Below are positions 19,990 to 29,950 of a DNA stretch of 64,000 nt, piece by piece. A model generated the notes under the pieces. The model ran no database searches and was not told where the DNA came from. It saw only the letters and a program-made list of their open reading frames with translations. The stretch lies in the NCBI GenBank assembly GCA_963575745.1, contig CAUYUJ010022554.1, forward strand, positions 45,001-109,000, given 5' to 3'. Within the stretch, counting starts at the first letter, position 1. Each line of letters starts with the position of its first letter. Source of the DNA: Prorocentrum cordatum (lineage: Eukaryota > Sar > Dinophyceae > Prorocentrales > Prorocentraceae). Made by a program: the position numbers and the translations under genes.

Positions 19990-20240
19990 GCCCCCTCCTC
20001 GTCGGCGTCGTCGTTCCCTCCTCGTCGTCGGCGTCGTCGTCGTCGTCAGCAGCAGCAGCAGCAGCATCAGCATCAGCATCAGCATCATCATCATCATCTT
20101 CCTCCTCATCCGCCTCCTCCTCCTCCTCCCCATCATCATCATCATCATCATCATCATCAGCATCATCATCATCATCATCATCATCATCCATCATGCTCAT
20201 GCTCATCCTCGTCATCATCCTCGTCATCCTGCCCATCTCG
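19990..20240. repeat. (GTC)n, (CAG)n, (CAT)n compound microsatellite
   Basis: A GTC tract, then AGC/ATC units, then CAT units, ending in TCATCCTCG units. A second GTCGGCGTCGTC patch at 20235-20260 recurs at 20365-20385, so part of the block is duplicated. Confidence 0.9.
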
Positions 20241-20259
20241 TCGGCGTCGTCCTTCCCTC

Positions 20260-20638
20260 CTCCACGCCCTCCTCCTCTTCCTTCTCCTCCTCCTCCTCCT
20301 CCTCACTCTCATCCTCATTATCATCCTCATCCGCACTCTCATCCTCGTCATCCTGCCCACCTCGTCGGCGTCGTCCTTCCCTCCTCCTCCTCCTCCTTCT
20401 CCTCCTCCTCCTCCTCCTCCTCCCCCTCCTCCTCCTCGCTCCTTCTCGTTGTCCTCCTCCTCGCTCCTCCTGGCTCCTCCTCGCCCCCCCCTCGTTCTCC
20501 CGCTCCCCCTCCTCTCCTCGCCTTTCCTCCTCCTTCTCCTCCTCCTCCTCCTTCTCCTTCTCCTCCTCTTCCTCCACGCCCTCCTCCTCTTTCTCCTCCT
20601 CCTCCTCCTCCTCCTCCTCCTCCTCCTCCTCCTCCTGT
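20260..20638. repeat. (CCT)n microsatellite, 380 bp
   Basis: CCT/CTC tract with CATCCTCATC interruptions. The long Ser/Pro/Leu frames here are composition artefacts. Confidence 0.92.
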
Positions 20639-21355
20639 TGCATTCGGGGCTTCGGCTCCGAGTGCGAAGTGGTTGCGTGTCACCACTGGTGCGTGCGTGC
20701 CTCCGCTGGCCTTCTGGAGTACAGTCAAGACGCTGACATGAGGACCACTGTGGGCTCAGGAGGGGCTCAGGTTTTCGGGCCGCTCCTTAGATCTACGTCG
20801 GGGAACCTATCGTGGGCGAGGCCCGCCGTGGCCAGAGAAAAGCCCCTCCTTTCCCCATTCAGCGGTCCATTTGGCAGCACGACGACTGCAGCAAATTTGT
20901 GCCGGCGCTCAACGTTGAACGCCGCCGGCGACCCAGAACCGTCCGATGTTGAACGATCCGACGTTTCGGAAAGGGCCGATTGCTCTCAAGGTTGAACGGT
21001 CCCCTCATTGTCAGGAACCAGCGCCGAATTTCAAGGGAAGAAAAGCCACCCAGATCCGACAATTGGCGCTTACTAAACGGCCCTGGGCGTTTACTAAACA
21101 GCCCTGCCCATTTCGATTCTGTCTGTGGGTGCGCTTGCTAAACGGCTTCGCGTGTCGGGGTGATCATTCAGGGGGGATATTTTGCTCTCTAGACTCTAGA
21201 AGTCGCCACGTCACGAGCGTGCCGTAAGAAGAATGTCCAGAGCGTTCTTCCCCGCTTCTGCCGTCGGGCCGCCCCCCCTCCGCGGCGCAGCGCGGCTGTG
21301 CGCTCCGCCGCAGCTCGGAGAGCTGGCCACGAGCCTGGCCCCCCGTTGTAGGGAG
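20639..21355. other. No recognisable gene
   Basis: Mixed sequence. The word GGGCTCAGGAGGGGCTCAGG and its surroundings (20752-20850) are related to 11010-11060. The word TACTAAACGGCCCTG and close variants occur three times at 21065-21140. No coding motif. Confidence 0.4.
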
Positions 21356-21360
21356 GGGAC

Positions 21361-21785
21361 CTGGAGGAGGAGGAGGAGGAGGAGGAGGAGGAGGAGGAGG
21401 AGGAGGATGAGGGGCCTCCTCCTCCGCCTCCTCCTCCTCCTCCTGCTCCCTCCCCTCCTCCGCCTCCGCCTCCTCCTCCCTCCTCCCCCTCCTCCTCCTC
21501 CTCCTCCTCCTCCTCCTCCTCCTCCTCCTCCTCCTTCCCTCCCCCCCCCTCCTCCTCCCTTCCCCTCCTCCACCTCCTCCCCTCCTCCTCCTCCTCCTCC
21601 TCCTCCTCCTCCTCCTCCTCCTCCTCCCCCTCCTCCTCCGCCCTCCTCCCCCTCCTCCTCCTCCTCTCCTCCTCTCCTCCTCCCTCCTCCTCCGCCTCCT
21701 TCTCCTCCTCCCCCTTCCCTCCCCCTCCTCCTCCCCCTCCCCTCCTCATCCTCTCATCCTCCTTCCCCTCATCCTCCCCCCCGGG
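21361..21785. repeat. (GGA)n tract facing a long (CCT)n tract
   Basis: About 16 AGG units (21361-21408) are separated by roughly ten bases from a pyrimidine tract of CCT/CCG/CCC units reaching 21785. On one strand this makes an inverted-repeat structure with a purine arm and a pyrimidine arm. Confidence 0.9.
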
Positions 21786-22397
21786 CGAGGCGTGGAACGA
21801 ACGCCAGGAGGGCGACGCAAATGCCGTGCCTCGTGGGTGGCTAAAGGTGTCCCTGACCCAAGGTGCCCTCAGTTGGTCGGTCAATTTTGGAGACCCTGGG
21901 GCCCTCTGGGCCTCGTGATGGGTAACTTGGCATCGCTTGGACGTGTGCACTTGTTCTTCGGGGAGGGCCACCGAGGAGCATTCTGGACCATCTTGCGAAC
22001 AAATAATCGCACGAAGCCGAACAATGCACAGGGGAATATACGCCCGAGCGACGGCGAGGTAAGGGTCCCGAGAACTTGTAAGGCTTAGAACTAAGGTCCC
22101 AGTGGCGCAGCTCGTATGGCGGCGCCGGCCCATGTTGGCACACCCCTCACACGCTTCGTGGCCCCATACGGAGCTCCTCCTGAGGTCCGTTTCGAATATG
22201 GACCTCCCTTATCTTTGGAAGTGTTGCACAAGTCGAAGCTTCCGGCCATGGACTTCGAGGCGGTCTCGAGCGAGAGATCCTGACGGGGAGCAGGCATTCA
22301 GCCGTGCAGCTGCTGCACATGTTCAGGCTTCTGGCCTTTAGATTCAAGGCAGTCTCAAGCGAGAGCCCCCTCTTGACCAGGATTCACTCTCCGCACC
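21786..22397. other. No gene; ~97-bp tandem pair at 22225-22370
   Basis: Two related units, CGAAGCTTCCGGCCATGGAC... and TCAGGCTTCTGGCCTTTAGA..., each end in GGCxGTCTCxAGCGAGAG. Nothing else recognised. Confidence 0.45.
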
Positions 22398-22399
22398 TA

Positions 22400-22572
22400 C
22401 AGTCAACCCGCATAGTAAGGATGGGCAACCTTCCCAAGGGTACCCTGGCATCCTTGCCTCCACGGTCCATCCTTGGCCACTTTCGTTGGCCGCGCCCCGC
22501 TCGAAAAGCTTCGACGTGGCCTTCCAAGGCCCTTGCGTCCTCATCGCGCATCCTTATTACGCGGGTTGACTG
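22400..22572 (+). mobile_element. Tc1/mariner (pogo-like) MITE with TA target duplication
   Basis: A 173-bp element. It begins CAGTCAACCCGCATAGTAAG and ends, on the other strand, with CAGTCAACCCGCGTAATAAG. It is flanked by TA at 22398-22399 and 22573-22574. A TA duplication and termini starting CAGT are typical of Tc1/mariner elements, and the CGC-TA-TAAGG pattern recalls pogo-like MITEs. No transposase is encoded. The interior carries two related GGCCTTCCAAGG/CCTTCCCAAGGGT-type arms. Confidence 0.7.
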
Positions 22573-22576
22573 TATC

Positions 22577-22750
22577 CTTCCCCTCATCCCCCCCCTCCTC
22601 CTCCTCCTCCTCCCTCCTCCTCCCTCCTCCTCCTCCTCCTCCTCCCCCTTCTCCTCCCCCTCCTCCTCCTCCTCCTCCTCCTCCTCCTCCTCCTCCTCCT
22701 CCTCCTCCTCCTCCTCCTCCTCCTCCCCCTCCTCCTCCCCCTCCCCCTCC
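22577..22750. repeat. (CCT)n microsatellite
   Basis: Near-pure CCT tract directly after the MITE. Confidence 0.93.
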
Positions 22751-23318
22751 TGCTCCGCACGTATCACTGCTGCAGGCGTGCACGGCGAGTGCGCGCGCGC
22801 GGCGCCGAGGCGAGGGCCCCGTTGCGAGGCGGTGCGGCCCTCCGTGCGCGCACGCGGCTATCGCGCGCCTGCGCGTTGGAAGGGCGAGCCTGCGCGGCGC
22901 CAAAGTTAGGTCGGGCCTGTCCCCCCTACAGGGGTGTTTTGGACGACAACCGGGTTCCTGTCCAAGGCGTGCTTTTGCAAGCACATCGTCTTCGGCCCCG
23001 CCTGATCCCGAGGCTGTGCCTCCTCCTGGCCTGGTCGTGCGGCCTCTCCTTCTGTCCCCCTCTCTCTGTTAATTCAAGCTTCGCGCGGCCCGCTTAGCTT
23101 CGACCGAAGAGGTGCGCTCTCGACCCGCGAATCAAACAAGTGTTTGGGACGACGAATTAAAGAACGAATGCCCCCAAACATATTCCAGAAATGTCCAGAC
23201 ATGGTCTAAACATGGTCCCCAGGCCATGTTTCTGCTATTTTTGAATGTGCCTCCTGTAGAGGGACAGGCCCGACTTTAACGCTAAGGCAACATCTCCATG
23301 TTGACGATGGCCCCCCTC
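22751..23318. other. No recognisable gene
   Basis: A very GC-rich stretch (22760-22900) and then ordinary sequence. GTGCCTCCTGTAGAGGGACA (23246-23265) is a small repeat also seen near 26158 and, reversed, near 56350. Confidence 0.4.
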
Positions 23319-23450
23319 CGTTCGTGCAATTGCTACCGGCTTGTAGGAGGAATGCTCGGGGCGCTGAGGCGAGAGCTCCGTGTTTGAAGCCTCTCCCCAT
23401 TCTTGCAAGCGCTACCACGCGGGCACGACAGGGAGGAGTCACCTGCAAGG
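23319..23450 (-). repeat. Rep-E fragment
   Basis: CGCTGAGGCGAGAGCTCCG, CATTCTTGCAAGCGCTACC and CGACAGGGAGGAGTCA match the reversed Rep-E copy near 60560-60730. Confidence 0.5.
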
Positions 23451-23455
23451 AGCTT

Positions 23456-23525
23456 GGATGGAGGAGGAGGAGGAGGAGGAGGAGGAGGAGGAGGAGGAGG
23501 AGGAGGAGGAGGAGGAGGAGGAGGG
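23456..23525. repeat. (GGA)n microsatellite
   Basis: Pure GGA tract. Confidence 0.93.
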
Positions 23526-24704
23526 AAGAGGGAGCTGGAGTAGGGGAGGAGAGAGTATAGGGAGGGGCGTATGCTAGAGGAAGGAAAACGCGGAGACACT
23601 GTATGAGGCCGCGCCGTAGGGCGTAGGATAGGGATTATCGGAGGTAGTCGGAGGCGGCTGTCGTGGCCTGATACCGGTCTGCGCTTCTGTTCGGCTGCTG
23701 CTTCGTCGGCTGCGGCGGCGGCGGCTGCGCGGCTGCTCGGCGTGCGGCGGAGGCTGCGGCCGAGTCCGAGTCGGAAGGCGGAGCGTGATGAGAGGCGGAG
23801 GGGGAGGCCGGCGTGAGGTCGGCGTGCTTAGCGGCGCTGTTGCGTCGTAGGGCGGATTATGGCTGCTTCTTAGGATTCGTCGCCCGTGGCTCATCGCTGT
23901 TGGCGTAGTCGGGAGCCCGAAGAGTGGCTTTGAGGGGAGCGAGGAGCGCGGAGGAGGACGACGACGAGGACGAGGAGGTGGAGGAGGCGGCGGAGCGGGG
24001 GGACGAGGAGGAGGAGGAGGAGGAGGAGGAGGAGGAGGAGGAGGAGGTGCAGAGCGTGGGCGACCCGCGGGATCGCCCCGCGACCCGCGCGGCGGGCGCG
24101 GGGCAAATTTTCCGCCGACGCGCTCGCGGCGGGCCGACAGCCACTTTGGGGCCTCTGCCGGGCGCGCTCGCTGACCCCTCGCGGGACGTGACCGGGGCGG
24201 CGGGCAGGCCGCAGGCTGCGGGGGGGGGGGGGGGGCAGACCGCAGTGTGGACCCGGTCGGGTGTTGCCAGAAGTCGGCGTCACACCAACATGCTTGTATT
24301 ATATGTGCGTGGCCCCCCCAGAGGCGACGCGCGCACCGAGAAATCTTATAGGATGTGCGTCGTGGCGGGCGCTTTCTGGCCACACCGCTCGGGAAACGAC
24401 ATACTACAAGATGGGTATACTATATGTTCGGGGCGGACGCGCGCCTCCAAGTAGGACATATAGTATTAGTATGTCCCTGTACGTCCCAAGAAGTGCCTTT
24501 GGCTCAATAATCAGGCGATCGCAAACATGCATTAAGGGGGCGTGGATTAGCGACGGGTCCCGTTTCCATAGGAAATCGCTGGTTCCCGCCGCCGAGCGAG
24601 GCGGCACCGGCCGCATCTTGGGGAGGGCGCCACCCCCGATCCATGGATTTGGCGACCCCGTGCCGAATTTATGGATCGCTAATCCATGTTTGCGCGCCCC
24701 CGAA
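23526..24704. other. No gene; short purine tract and a TATATG direct-repeat pair
   Basis: A GGA/GAC tract lies at 23950-24048 and a G14 run near 24220-24235. Two related segments, TTATATGTGCGTGGCCCC... (24299) and CTATATGTTCGGGGCGG... (24420), each precede GACGCGCGC. Otherwise no motif. Confidence 0.4.
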
Positions 24705-24882
24705 ATGAGACGAAGCCAGGACGAGGAGACGTTCGGGTCAGGACGAATCGAGAGTCTCTGAGAGCCGGCGGCTCATGAGGATGCATCGGGCGCCGCGGCC
24801 TTCTCAGAGCGGTCCGGAACGCTCTGAGAGCGTTCCCGAACGCTCTGGAACGGATGTATCCTCGTCCTAGTCCCGTTTTACC
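24705..24882 (-). repeat. Rep-A copy, reverse orientation
   Basis: Read on the - strand it runs GACGAGGATACATCCGTTCC, AGAGCGTTCGGGAACGCTCT, GAGAAGGCCGCGGCGCC and TCGTCCTGGCTTCGTC. This is the same order as 4880-5062. Confidence 0.7.
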
Positions 24883-25050
24883 AGGGTGCCCCCAGGATCT
24901 CAAAGAAGGCCTTCACGGCCTCCGAGCCCGCACGAGGTCCAGAGGGCCCCCCGTGCTGCACGCGGGCGCGAAAAGCTGGGAGCGCATTGGGTCAGGGGCA
25001 CACTTCCACAACACCCGATCCACGGAGGTCGGAGACGAAAAACGCCATGA

Positions 25051-25052
<2 letters not shown>

Positions 25053-25085
<33 letters not shown>
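25053..25085. repeat. (TA)n microsatellite
   Basis: About 16 TA units, conspicuous in GC-rich surroundings. Confidence 0.95.
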
Positions 25086-25087
<2 letters not shown>

Positions 25088-25088
<1 letters not shown>

Positions 25089-25240
25089 TCGGAGGTCCGT
25101 GCGGACTTCTCAGATCATCGGCGCTCGGACCCACCTAGCGGCGCCTCCAGCGCCGCCCCTGGCGCGCTCCGCGCGCAAAGGAGGGGGGGGGTCCAGCGCC
25201 CGTGCAAGGAATCATCGCGGACCTCGGAGAGTTCATGTTC
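25088..25240 (+). repeat. Rep-F copy 1
   Basis: GAGGTCCGTGCGGACTTCTC, AGCGGCGCCTCCAGCGCCGC, CGCTCCGCGCGCAAAGGAGG and GTCCAGCGCC. The family pairs an outer CCGCGCGGA word with an inner GGCGCC-rich palindromic zone. Related copies lie at 51135-51270, 57915-58200 and 59330-59470. Confidence 0.6.
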
Positions 25241-25269
25241 GTGTCAGTATGTTTTAAACGGATATGCCC

Positions 25270-25345
25270 TCTACAGGATGAATACTCAAAAATAATCAAC
25301 AAATAGTCTGGGGTCGATTTGTGGATTATTTCTGGACTCTGTTTT
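25270..25345 (+). repeat. Short dispersed repeat (ACTCAAAAATA)
   Basis: AATACTCAAAAATAATCAAC and TAGTCTGGGGTCGATTTGTGG match 56362-56425 in the same orientation. Confidence 0.55.
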
Positions 25346-25359
25346 TCTGCTAAGTTATC

Positions 25360-26130
25360 AATCGCTTCGCTCATTCCGCCCGCCCATATTGTCGCACCGT
25401 TGTGGGCTAGCCGAGTTTTGGGGCCTCTTGGGGGCCGTTTTGGGGCCTCTTGGGGCCTCTTTTGGGCCTCTTGGGCGCCTCTTGGGGCGTCTTGGGGGCC
25501 TCTTGGGGGCCTCTTGGGGCCTTTTTTGGGCCTCCTGGGCGCCTTCTGGGGCGGAGGGCTCGATTTTTCAGTTCTCGGTTCCCCTCTTGAGCCCCTCTTG
25601 GGCCCGTCTTGGGGCCTCTTGGTCCGTCTTGGGCGGCACTTGGGCCGTCTTGGGGGCCCTCCTGGCCGTTCCGGGGCCGTCTTGGGAGCCTCGTGGGCCG
25701 TCTTGGAGCGGTCTTGGGGGCCTCTTGGGCCGTCTTGGAGCGTCCGGAAGCCGAAAAAGCCAGAACGCAAAAAACATCGAAAAAAAAACAATGAAAATCA
25801 ACGATTTTGGCCTCTTGGGGCCCTCTTCGGAGGCCTCTTGGAAGGCCCTTGGGGCGTCTTGGAGGCCTCTTGGGCTGTCTTGGGGCCCTGTTGGGCGTCT
25901 TCGGGCGATCTTTGGCCGTCTCGGGGCCCGCTTGGACCGTCTTGGAGGCTTCTTGGGGACCTCTTGGCCCGTCCTGCGGCCCTGTAACAGGGCTCCGGCA
26001 TCTCTGGCCCGACCTTGCCGGGGTACTTTTCGTCCGGGGACCCCCAGGGGCCGCCCCGCGCGCGCGAGCTAGAAATACTGTTAACCAGGTACCGGAGATC
26101 TTAGCACGCCCTGGCCCGTTGGGCCAGCGA
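25360..26130 (+). repeat. Rep-C copy 2: bipartite CTTGGGG minisatellite element
   Basis: It begins ATCGCTTCGCTCATTCC and CGCCCATATTGTCGCACC, as in copy 1. A minisatellite follows (25420-25745), then an A-rich spacer (25746-25805) and a second minisatellite (25806-25985). The tail has GTCCGGGGACCCCCAGGGGC, GCGCGCGAG and CCCGTTGGGCCAGCGA at 26115-26130. The - strand carries a 218-codon Lys/Arg/Pro/Ala-rich frame (25135-25791). Confidence 0.75.
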
Positions 26131-26317
26131 ATTTATCATTTTTCCTTCAGTACGCCGCCTGTAGGGGGACACGCCCGGCCTAATGCCATTCTATGTTCCT
26201 CGAGGGGAGGCCGCAGGGCGAGCCCACGGGGGGCACGCGCTTTTTGTTGCAGTGCTGCTCTCCGTGGGTCCGTGCCGCGGTTTGCCGGCCTGGGGGGGGG
26301 TCAGCAAATCTCGCTGC

Positions 26318-27545
26318 CCTCCTCCTCCTCCTCCTCCTCCTCCTCCTCCTCCTCGTTCTCCTCTCCCTCCTCCTCCTCCTCCTCCTCCTCCTCCTCCTCC
26401 TCCTCCTCCTCCGGCTCCTCCTCCTGCTCCTCCTCCTCCTCCTCCTCCTCCTCCTCCTCCTCCTCCGGTTCCTCCTCCTCCGGTTCCCTCCTCCTGCTCC
26501 TCCTCCTCCTCCTCCTCCTCCTGCCCTTCTCCTTCCTCCTCCTCCTCCTACCTCCCCCCCCTCCGCCCCCTCGCGCCTTCTCCACCCCCTTCTCCACCCC
26601 CTTCTCCTCCCCCTCGTCCATCTCTCCCTCCTGCTCCTCCCCTCCATCCTACCGATCCTCCTCCTCTCCTCCTCCTCCTCCCCTCCCCCTCCTCCTCCTC
26701 ATCCCCCCCCTCCTCCTCCCCCTCCCCCTCCTCCCCTCTCCTCCTCCTCCTCCTCCTCCTCCTCCTCCTCCTCGTCCTCCTGCTCCTTTCCTCCCTCCTC
26801 CTGCACCTCCTCCTCCTCCTCCTGCTGCCTCCTCCTCCTCCTCCTCCTTCCTCCTCCTTCTCCTCCTCCCCCTCCCCCTCCCCCTCCTCCTCCTCTTCCC
26901 CCTCAACCTCCTTCCTCCCTCCTCCTCCCCTCCTCTAACCTCCCTCCTCCCTCCCTCCTCCCTCCTCCTCCATCATCCTACCGTCCTCCCTCGACCCTCC
27001 TCCCGCCTCAATCCTCCCCCTCCTCCCTCCTAATACAAACCTCCTTCCACCCTCCATCCTCCTCCCTGCTCCCTCCCCCTCCTCCTCCTCCTCCTCGTAC
27101 TCGATCCTCCCTCCTCCCTCGCCTCCCTCCCCTCCTCCCTCCCTCCCTCCCCCTCACCTCCCTCCCTCCTCCCACCTCCATCCTCTCTCCCTCCCTCCTC
27201 CCTCCCTCCCTCCCTCCCTCCCTAAAAAACCTCCTCCCCCGCCCCCCCGCCCATCCTCCTTCCTCCTCCTTCCTCCTCCCCTCCCTCCTCCTCCTCCTCC
27301 TCCTTCCTTCCTCCTCCTCCTCCTCCCTCCTCCTCCTCCTCCTCCTCCTCCTCCTCCTCCTCCACCTCCGTCCGCCTTCTTCTCCTCCTCCTCTCCTCCT
27401 CCTCCTCCTCCTCCTCCTCCTCCTCCTCCGGCTCCTCCCCCTCGGGCTCCTCCTTCTCCTCCTCCTCCTCCTCCTCCTCCTCCGGCTCCTCCTCTTGCTC
27501 CTCCTCCTCATCATCCTCATCCTTCGCCTCCTCCTCCTCCTTTTG
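26318..27545. repeat. 1.2-kb (CCT)n-derived polypyrimidine block
   Basis: The largest low-complexity block of the window. Near-pure CCT tracts (26318-26520, 26745-26900, 27295-27510) alternate with CCTCCCTCC, CCCCTCC and CCGGTTCC variants. It yields open frames of several hundred codons that are not genes. Confidence 0.93.
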
Positions 27546-28080
27546 TTCTCTCGCCCACCTTCCATAACTTCCATCTCGCTGGAAGATTGCTACCTTGAGG
27601 GGAACCCGTTGCGAGTATGTCACGGCTTAGGCTTTTTTCCCGATGAGGCTTGCCTAAGGGGTCATGATTGGTCCAAGGTTGGTGCCTCGGACCGTTACTG
27701 TGCCCGTTGCCCAGAGGTTCTCCGGGTTTCTCGGGCTCCCCGCCCCCTGCGCCTTCTGTTGTTATTTTGCCCGTTCCTCGGAGGTTCCTCGGGTTCCCCG
27801 GGTTCGCCGGGTGCCTCATGCCAAGCAATGCCAAGCAATGCCAAGCATTGCGCCCATGCAGTAGGAAGCTGTCCTCTATCTGTCATTGGCCGCTTTTTGG
27901 GCGTCTGGGAGGCCTCACCCGGCATGGGGACCATCAAAAGACGGCTCCGGAGGAGAGGCCGGTTCCGAGGAGGTGGTCCAGACCTTTCTGGGTCGACGCC
28001 TCGAACAGGTCGCGGCGCTGGAGGTCTGGGTCGGTGGGCCTCCCGCGCTGACCCGGCTCTCTCCCCCATCCCTCGCTGCT
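27546..28080. other. Spacer with a Rep-H fragment and ATGCCAAGCA triplication
   Basis: Two related GGTTCxxCGGGTTTCxCGGG segments lie at 27715-27800. ATGCCAAGCA occurs three times at 27818-27850. 27915-28010 matches the Rep-H end (GGGGACCATCAAAAGACGGC, GAGGCCGGTTCCGAGGAGG, GGTCGACG). No gene is seen. Confidence 0.45.
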
Positions 28081-28097
28081 CTTGCTCGCAGGCGCTG

Positions 28098-28190
28098 TCT
28101 CGCTCCTCCTCCTCCTCCTCCTTCGCCTCCGGCTCCTCCTCCTCCTCCTCCTCCTCCTCGTCCTCCTCCTCCTTCTCCTTCTCCGCAGCA
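28098..28190. repeat. (CCT)n microsatellite
   Basis: CCT tract ending at a run of CAGCAG. Confidence 0.9.
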
Positions 28191-28465
28191 GCAGCTGCCA
28201 CCGAGCGCAGGACACAGAAGGGCAGGGGGAGCTGGACAGCACATGGGCCCGCGAGGGCCTCAGGGTGACCCAAGCTGGTAGCAGTTGGAAGGAGGAGGGG
28301 GAGGAACACTCTCTGGTCAGCGGCCGCAAGCAAGTCGGACGGCGGTCGGGCAGCGGCGGGGCGCGCCGGGGCGCAGAAGGCACGGGAGAGGAGGCGTTCG
28401 GGGTGGCGGGGGCAGGCCAGAGGGGCCGAGGGCGCGCTAGGTGCGCCAGCGTCACATTTGACGTC

Positions 28466-28552
28466 CTACCTCTCCTCCTCCTCCTCCTCCTCCTCCTCCT
28501 TCTCCTCCTCCCCCTCCCCCCCTTTTCCTCCTCCTCCTGCTCCTCCTCCAGG
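28466..28552. repeat. (CCT)n microsatellite at the 5' side of L2
   Basis: CCT/CCC tract ending 86 bp before the first ATG of the L2 element. Confidence 0.92.
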
Positions 28553-28637
28553 CGGCTCCGTGGGGGGGGGCCGCAGCCGTTTCGCCCCGCAGCTCTGGAC
28601 GGTGCTCGCGGAGCACCACGGCAGCACCGCCCCCCAG

Positions 28638-29396
28638 ATGGGACGTGGAGGGCGTTCCAAGGGCGGCCAAGCCTGGTGGAGTCGCGACTGGGACCAGCAG
28701 CCGCAGGACCAGCAGCACCAGCATCACCACAAACAACAGCAACACCAGCCGACGGCACACCACCAAGAGTACATCACCTGCAAGAACTGCAGAACCTGGT
28801 GGTGGAAGGAGAGCCTACCGGCCATGCAGTACTGGTGTACTTGTGGCAAGATGCTGCCAGGCTCGGGCAAGAAACACCAGCAAGGTCAAGGTGCAGCCAC
28901 CAGCGGGCAGTCCACCGCCGACCTGGCCCAGGCGCTGCAGGCCGTCACCTCCGCGCTGGACAAGATGCAGCTGGCGAGTGGCGCGCAGACCCAGCAGCAG
29001 CTGGCAGGGGCCGCCAGCGCGCTCCAGCTAGCAGCAGCGGCAGCGCCCCCGCAGCCGCCGAAGTCGAAGGCCGTGAGGCTGGCGATCGCGGCAGGCGCCA
29101 ACATCGCCTACGCGGCTGCCTTCAAGCAGAAACGGCTCGCGGACGAGGTGGCCATGAAGGCCAAGCAGACGCTGGCGCGGAAGGCCGAAGCCGTCCTGCT
29201 CGCAGAAGAGGAGATCGAGAAGGTCCACGCTGAGGGCAAGGAGGCGCCACAGGCAGGCCGCGGCATCGTCGAACAGCTCATCACGGGCGACGCCGACCAC
29301 CTGGCATACGGTCAGTTGCTCAGCGTCATCGCTAAGGAGTTCGATATGAACGAGGAGGACTTGGATAACATATTGTGTGGCCGCCATGTTATGTGA
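28638..29396 (+). CDS. L2 ORF1: zinc-ribbon, Gln/His-rich protein
   Basis: 252 codons from the ATG at 28638, chosen because upstream sequence in this frame is only CCT microsatellite. After a His/Gln-rich N-terminus comes a Cys cluster, CKNCRTWWW ... WCTCGKM (about 28779-28850), that could bind zinc. Then follow an Ala/Gln-rich helical region (ADLAQALQAVTSALDKMQLA) and a Lys/Ala/Glu-rich helix near 29090-29240. The protein ends at the TGA at 29394. ORF1 proteins of non-LTR elements usually bind RNA. This one has no RRM or CCHC knuckle, so a nucleic-acid role is inferred from the Cys cluster and position only. The next ORF overlaps its last 11 bases. Confidence 0.6.
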   Translation: MGRGGRSKGGQAWWSRDWDQQPQDQQHQHHHKQQQHQPTAHHQEYITCKNCRTWWWKESLPAMQYWCTCGKMLPGSGKKHQQGQGAATSGQSTADLAQALQAVTSALDKMQLASGAQTQQQLAGAASALQLAAAAAPPQPPKSKAVRLAIAAGANIAYAAAFKQKRLADEVAMKAKQTLARKAEAVLLAEEEIEKVHAEGKEAPQAGRGIVEQLITGDADHLAYGQLLSVIAKEFDMNEEDLDNILCGRHVM

Positions 29397-29950
29397 GGGT
29401 TGCGGTAAGAAGAAGGATGGGGAGCGCAGCTGCCAGCGATCCAGGAGCCGTGGGAAGCCAGCGACCCAGGTGCCCCCGGACTTTATGGACCAGATTGGCA
29501 CGCTGTCCGAAGAGAAGGCCAACAACATCGTCAACAGGATCGAGGAGCGCCAGGCCAAGAGCGAGGAGAGGACCGAGGAGGCGCACACGCGGCTGGATGA
29601 CCAGGATACCCGCTTGAAGACGGTAGAGGCGAGGATCGCCTCCGGTTCGGGCTCGGACCCTTCGAGCTTCGTTCCCAACTACGTCGAGGTTAAGAACATC
29701 TGCGAATTCAGTGAGAAGAGGGAGAAGGGGATGAGCAGGGAGCAGGCAGATCGTTTGGCATCTACCTTGCGTGACCAGCTCCCTCCGAGTTTGCAGACTC
29801 ATGCCAAAACGGTCCACCTCAAGGGTTTCAAGGTCCACAAGTTTAAGATCACGGTCGAAACCGGTTTCGCAGAAGACATCTCTTCGATCTACAAGGAGTT
29901 ACTCAAGACCCCGGCCCACTACCAGAACGGGAGGGGCTCTACACTACAGT
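29386..29950 (+). CDS. L2 second ORF: CxxC motif plus coiled coil, leading into EEP
   Basis: It starts at the ATG at 29386, overlapping the ORF1 stop in ATGTTATGTGA. The start has a CEGCGKKKDGERSC cluster. A long charged coiled coil follows (EEKANNIVNRIEERQAKSEE, then TRLDDQDTRLKTVEARI), and then a basic region with KGFKVHKFKI. The frame runs to 30075, but from about 29944 the sense shifts by one base at GGG into the 29949-30458 frame (GRHPDVQRVFAARGKTRAF). The real product would therefore continue into the endonuclease. It probably forms the N-terminal part of the element's second polyprotein. Confidence 0.6.

Noticed and set aside
24493-24514. TGCCTTTGGCTCAA resembles the 3' part of the dinoflagellate spliced leader
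   Set aside because: Only about ten contiguous bases agree, the 5' part does not fit, and no coding sequence follows. Chance similarity cannot be excluded.
26193-28268. A 691-codon open frame on the + strand, and similar very long frames at 19296-20741, 10305-11513 and 7898-8881
   Set aside because: They are almost entirely poly-Leu/Ser/Pro or poly-Glu/Arg from CCT/GGA tracts and are open in several frames at once. No domain supports them.
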